The notes below the pieces were generated by a model. That model saw only the letters and a program-made list of their open reading frames with translations, was not told the DNA's origin and ran no database searches. Made by a program: the position numbers and the translations under genes. A stretch of 48,421 nucleotides of DNA from Luteipulveratus flavus (GTDB lineage Bacteria > Actinomycetota > Actinomycetes > Actinomycetales > Dermatophilaceae): positions 1 through 48,421 of the forward strand of contig NZ_JAROAV010000046.1 of assembly GCF_029439465.1 (NCBI RefSeq), read 5' to 3'. Position 1 is the stretch's first letter. Each line of letters opens with the position of its first letter. Positions 48,287 through 48,421 of this stretch are shown here, piece by piece.

Positions 48287-48421
48287 CCTCCGCTGGTTGA
48301 GCCGAGCGAGCGCCCCAGCCTCCGCTGGTTGAGCCGAGCGAGCGCCCCAGCCTCCGCTGGTTGAGCCGAGCGAGCGCCCCAGCCTCCGCTGGTTGAGCCG
48401 AGCGAGCGCCCCAGCCTCCGC
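48287..48421 (+). repeat. Tandem 32-bp repeat derived from type B left half
   Basis: Four perfect copies of a 32-bp unit starting CCTCCGCTGGTTGAGCCGAG (48287, 48319, 48351, 48383) and a partial fifth cut by the window edge. A degenerate half unit (CGAGCGAGCACCCCAG) precedes them. Units are contiguous, with no spacers. Confidence 0.95.

Noticed and set aside
48287-48421. CRISPR array
   Set aside because: The 32-bp units are directly contiguous with no spacers, and the unit belongs to the interspersed type B repeat family.
1-48421. tRNA, rRNA, transposase, integrase or plasmid/phage origin
   Set aside because: I looked for these on both strands and saw no cloverleaf with CCA-side motifs, no DDE or tyrosine-recombinase frame and no iteron cluster. 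A covariance-model scan would be decisive.

Overview
The window is about 48 kb of very GC-rich DNA (roughly 70% by eye) with dense gene packing, ATGA/GTGA translational overlaps, many GTG starts, leaderless-type promoters and an actinobacterial gene set (serS/pheA neighbourhood, ECF sigma factor with a DGPF partner, CE1758/CE1759-type monooxygenase pair, DUF5926, LIP-family lipase). The repeats GGTTTCGACACGGCTCGCC / GGTTGAGCC and GGTCTCGATACGG / CGACCGGCG recur between genes. I infer a chromosomal segment of a high-GC actinomycete, plausibly near Nocardioidaceae, but the sequence alone does not fix the genus. I found 46 protein genes, no convincing tRNA/rRNA gene, no CRISPR and no transposase.

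Layout. 1-4.4 kb: repeats, serS, a tiny leaderless membrane ORF, a DagK-type lipid kinase, a YefM/YoeB toxin-antitoxin pair bracketed by two direct copies of a hairpin element, and a family 5 uracil-DNA glycosylase. 4.4-10.1 kb: an S9 peptidase, a PIG-L deacetylase, and a three-gene ferric reductase-like / FMN-binding / ApbE set. 10.1-20.2 kb: pheA and a cell-envelope region holding two paralogous large membrane proteins of unknown function around a GT87-type mannosyltransferase, then an operon of DUF5926, GT2 and an MptB-like GT-C transferase. 20.4-25.0 kb: RsbW-like ATPase, glycerophosphodiesterase divergent from a 3-hydroxyisobutyryl-CoA hydrolase-like crotonase, a MerR/aldo-keto reductase operon and a GNAT. 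25.3-30.5 kb: an orphan MurE-type ligase with an atypical substrate motif, two paralogous YbhN/MprF-type membrane proteins, a small membrane protein and a YjbR/MmcQ protein. 30.6-37.4 kb: MazG-like pyrophosphohydrolase and a divergent fatty/acyl-CoA regulon (tetR-caiB-acd to the left; fadA and fadB to the right). 37.8-40.6 kb: PadR/ABC ATPase/FtsX permease operon. 40.7-48.3 kb: secreted lipase, DGPF/ECF42 sigma pair, small GNAT, DUF4190-type membrane protein, pirin, and a flavin-dependent monooxygenase/FMN reductase pair, ending in a 32-bp tandem repeat.

How it works together: most genes are housekeeping or catabolic, but three themes stand out. (1) Envelope biology: paralogous phosphatase-fold/polytopic proteins, GT-C and GT2 transferases, two flippase-like proteins and a Mur ligase. 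(2) Flavin chemistry: the extracytoplasmic flavinylation trio and the two-component monooxygenase. (3) Unusually rich small-repeat content: at least three families of palindromic elements, some read into proteins as C-terminal tails, N-terminal inserts or stop codons. At least a dozen genes have a TANNNT box 6-8 nt before the start codon, which indicates leaderless mRNAs.
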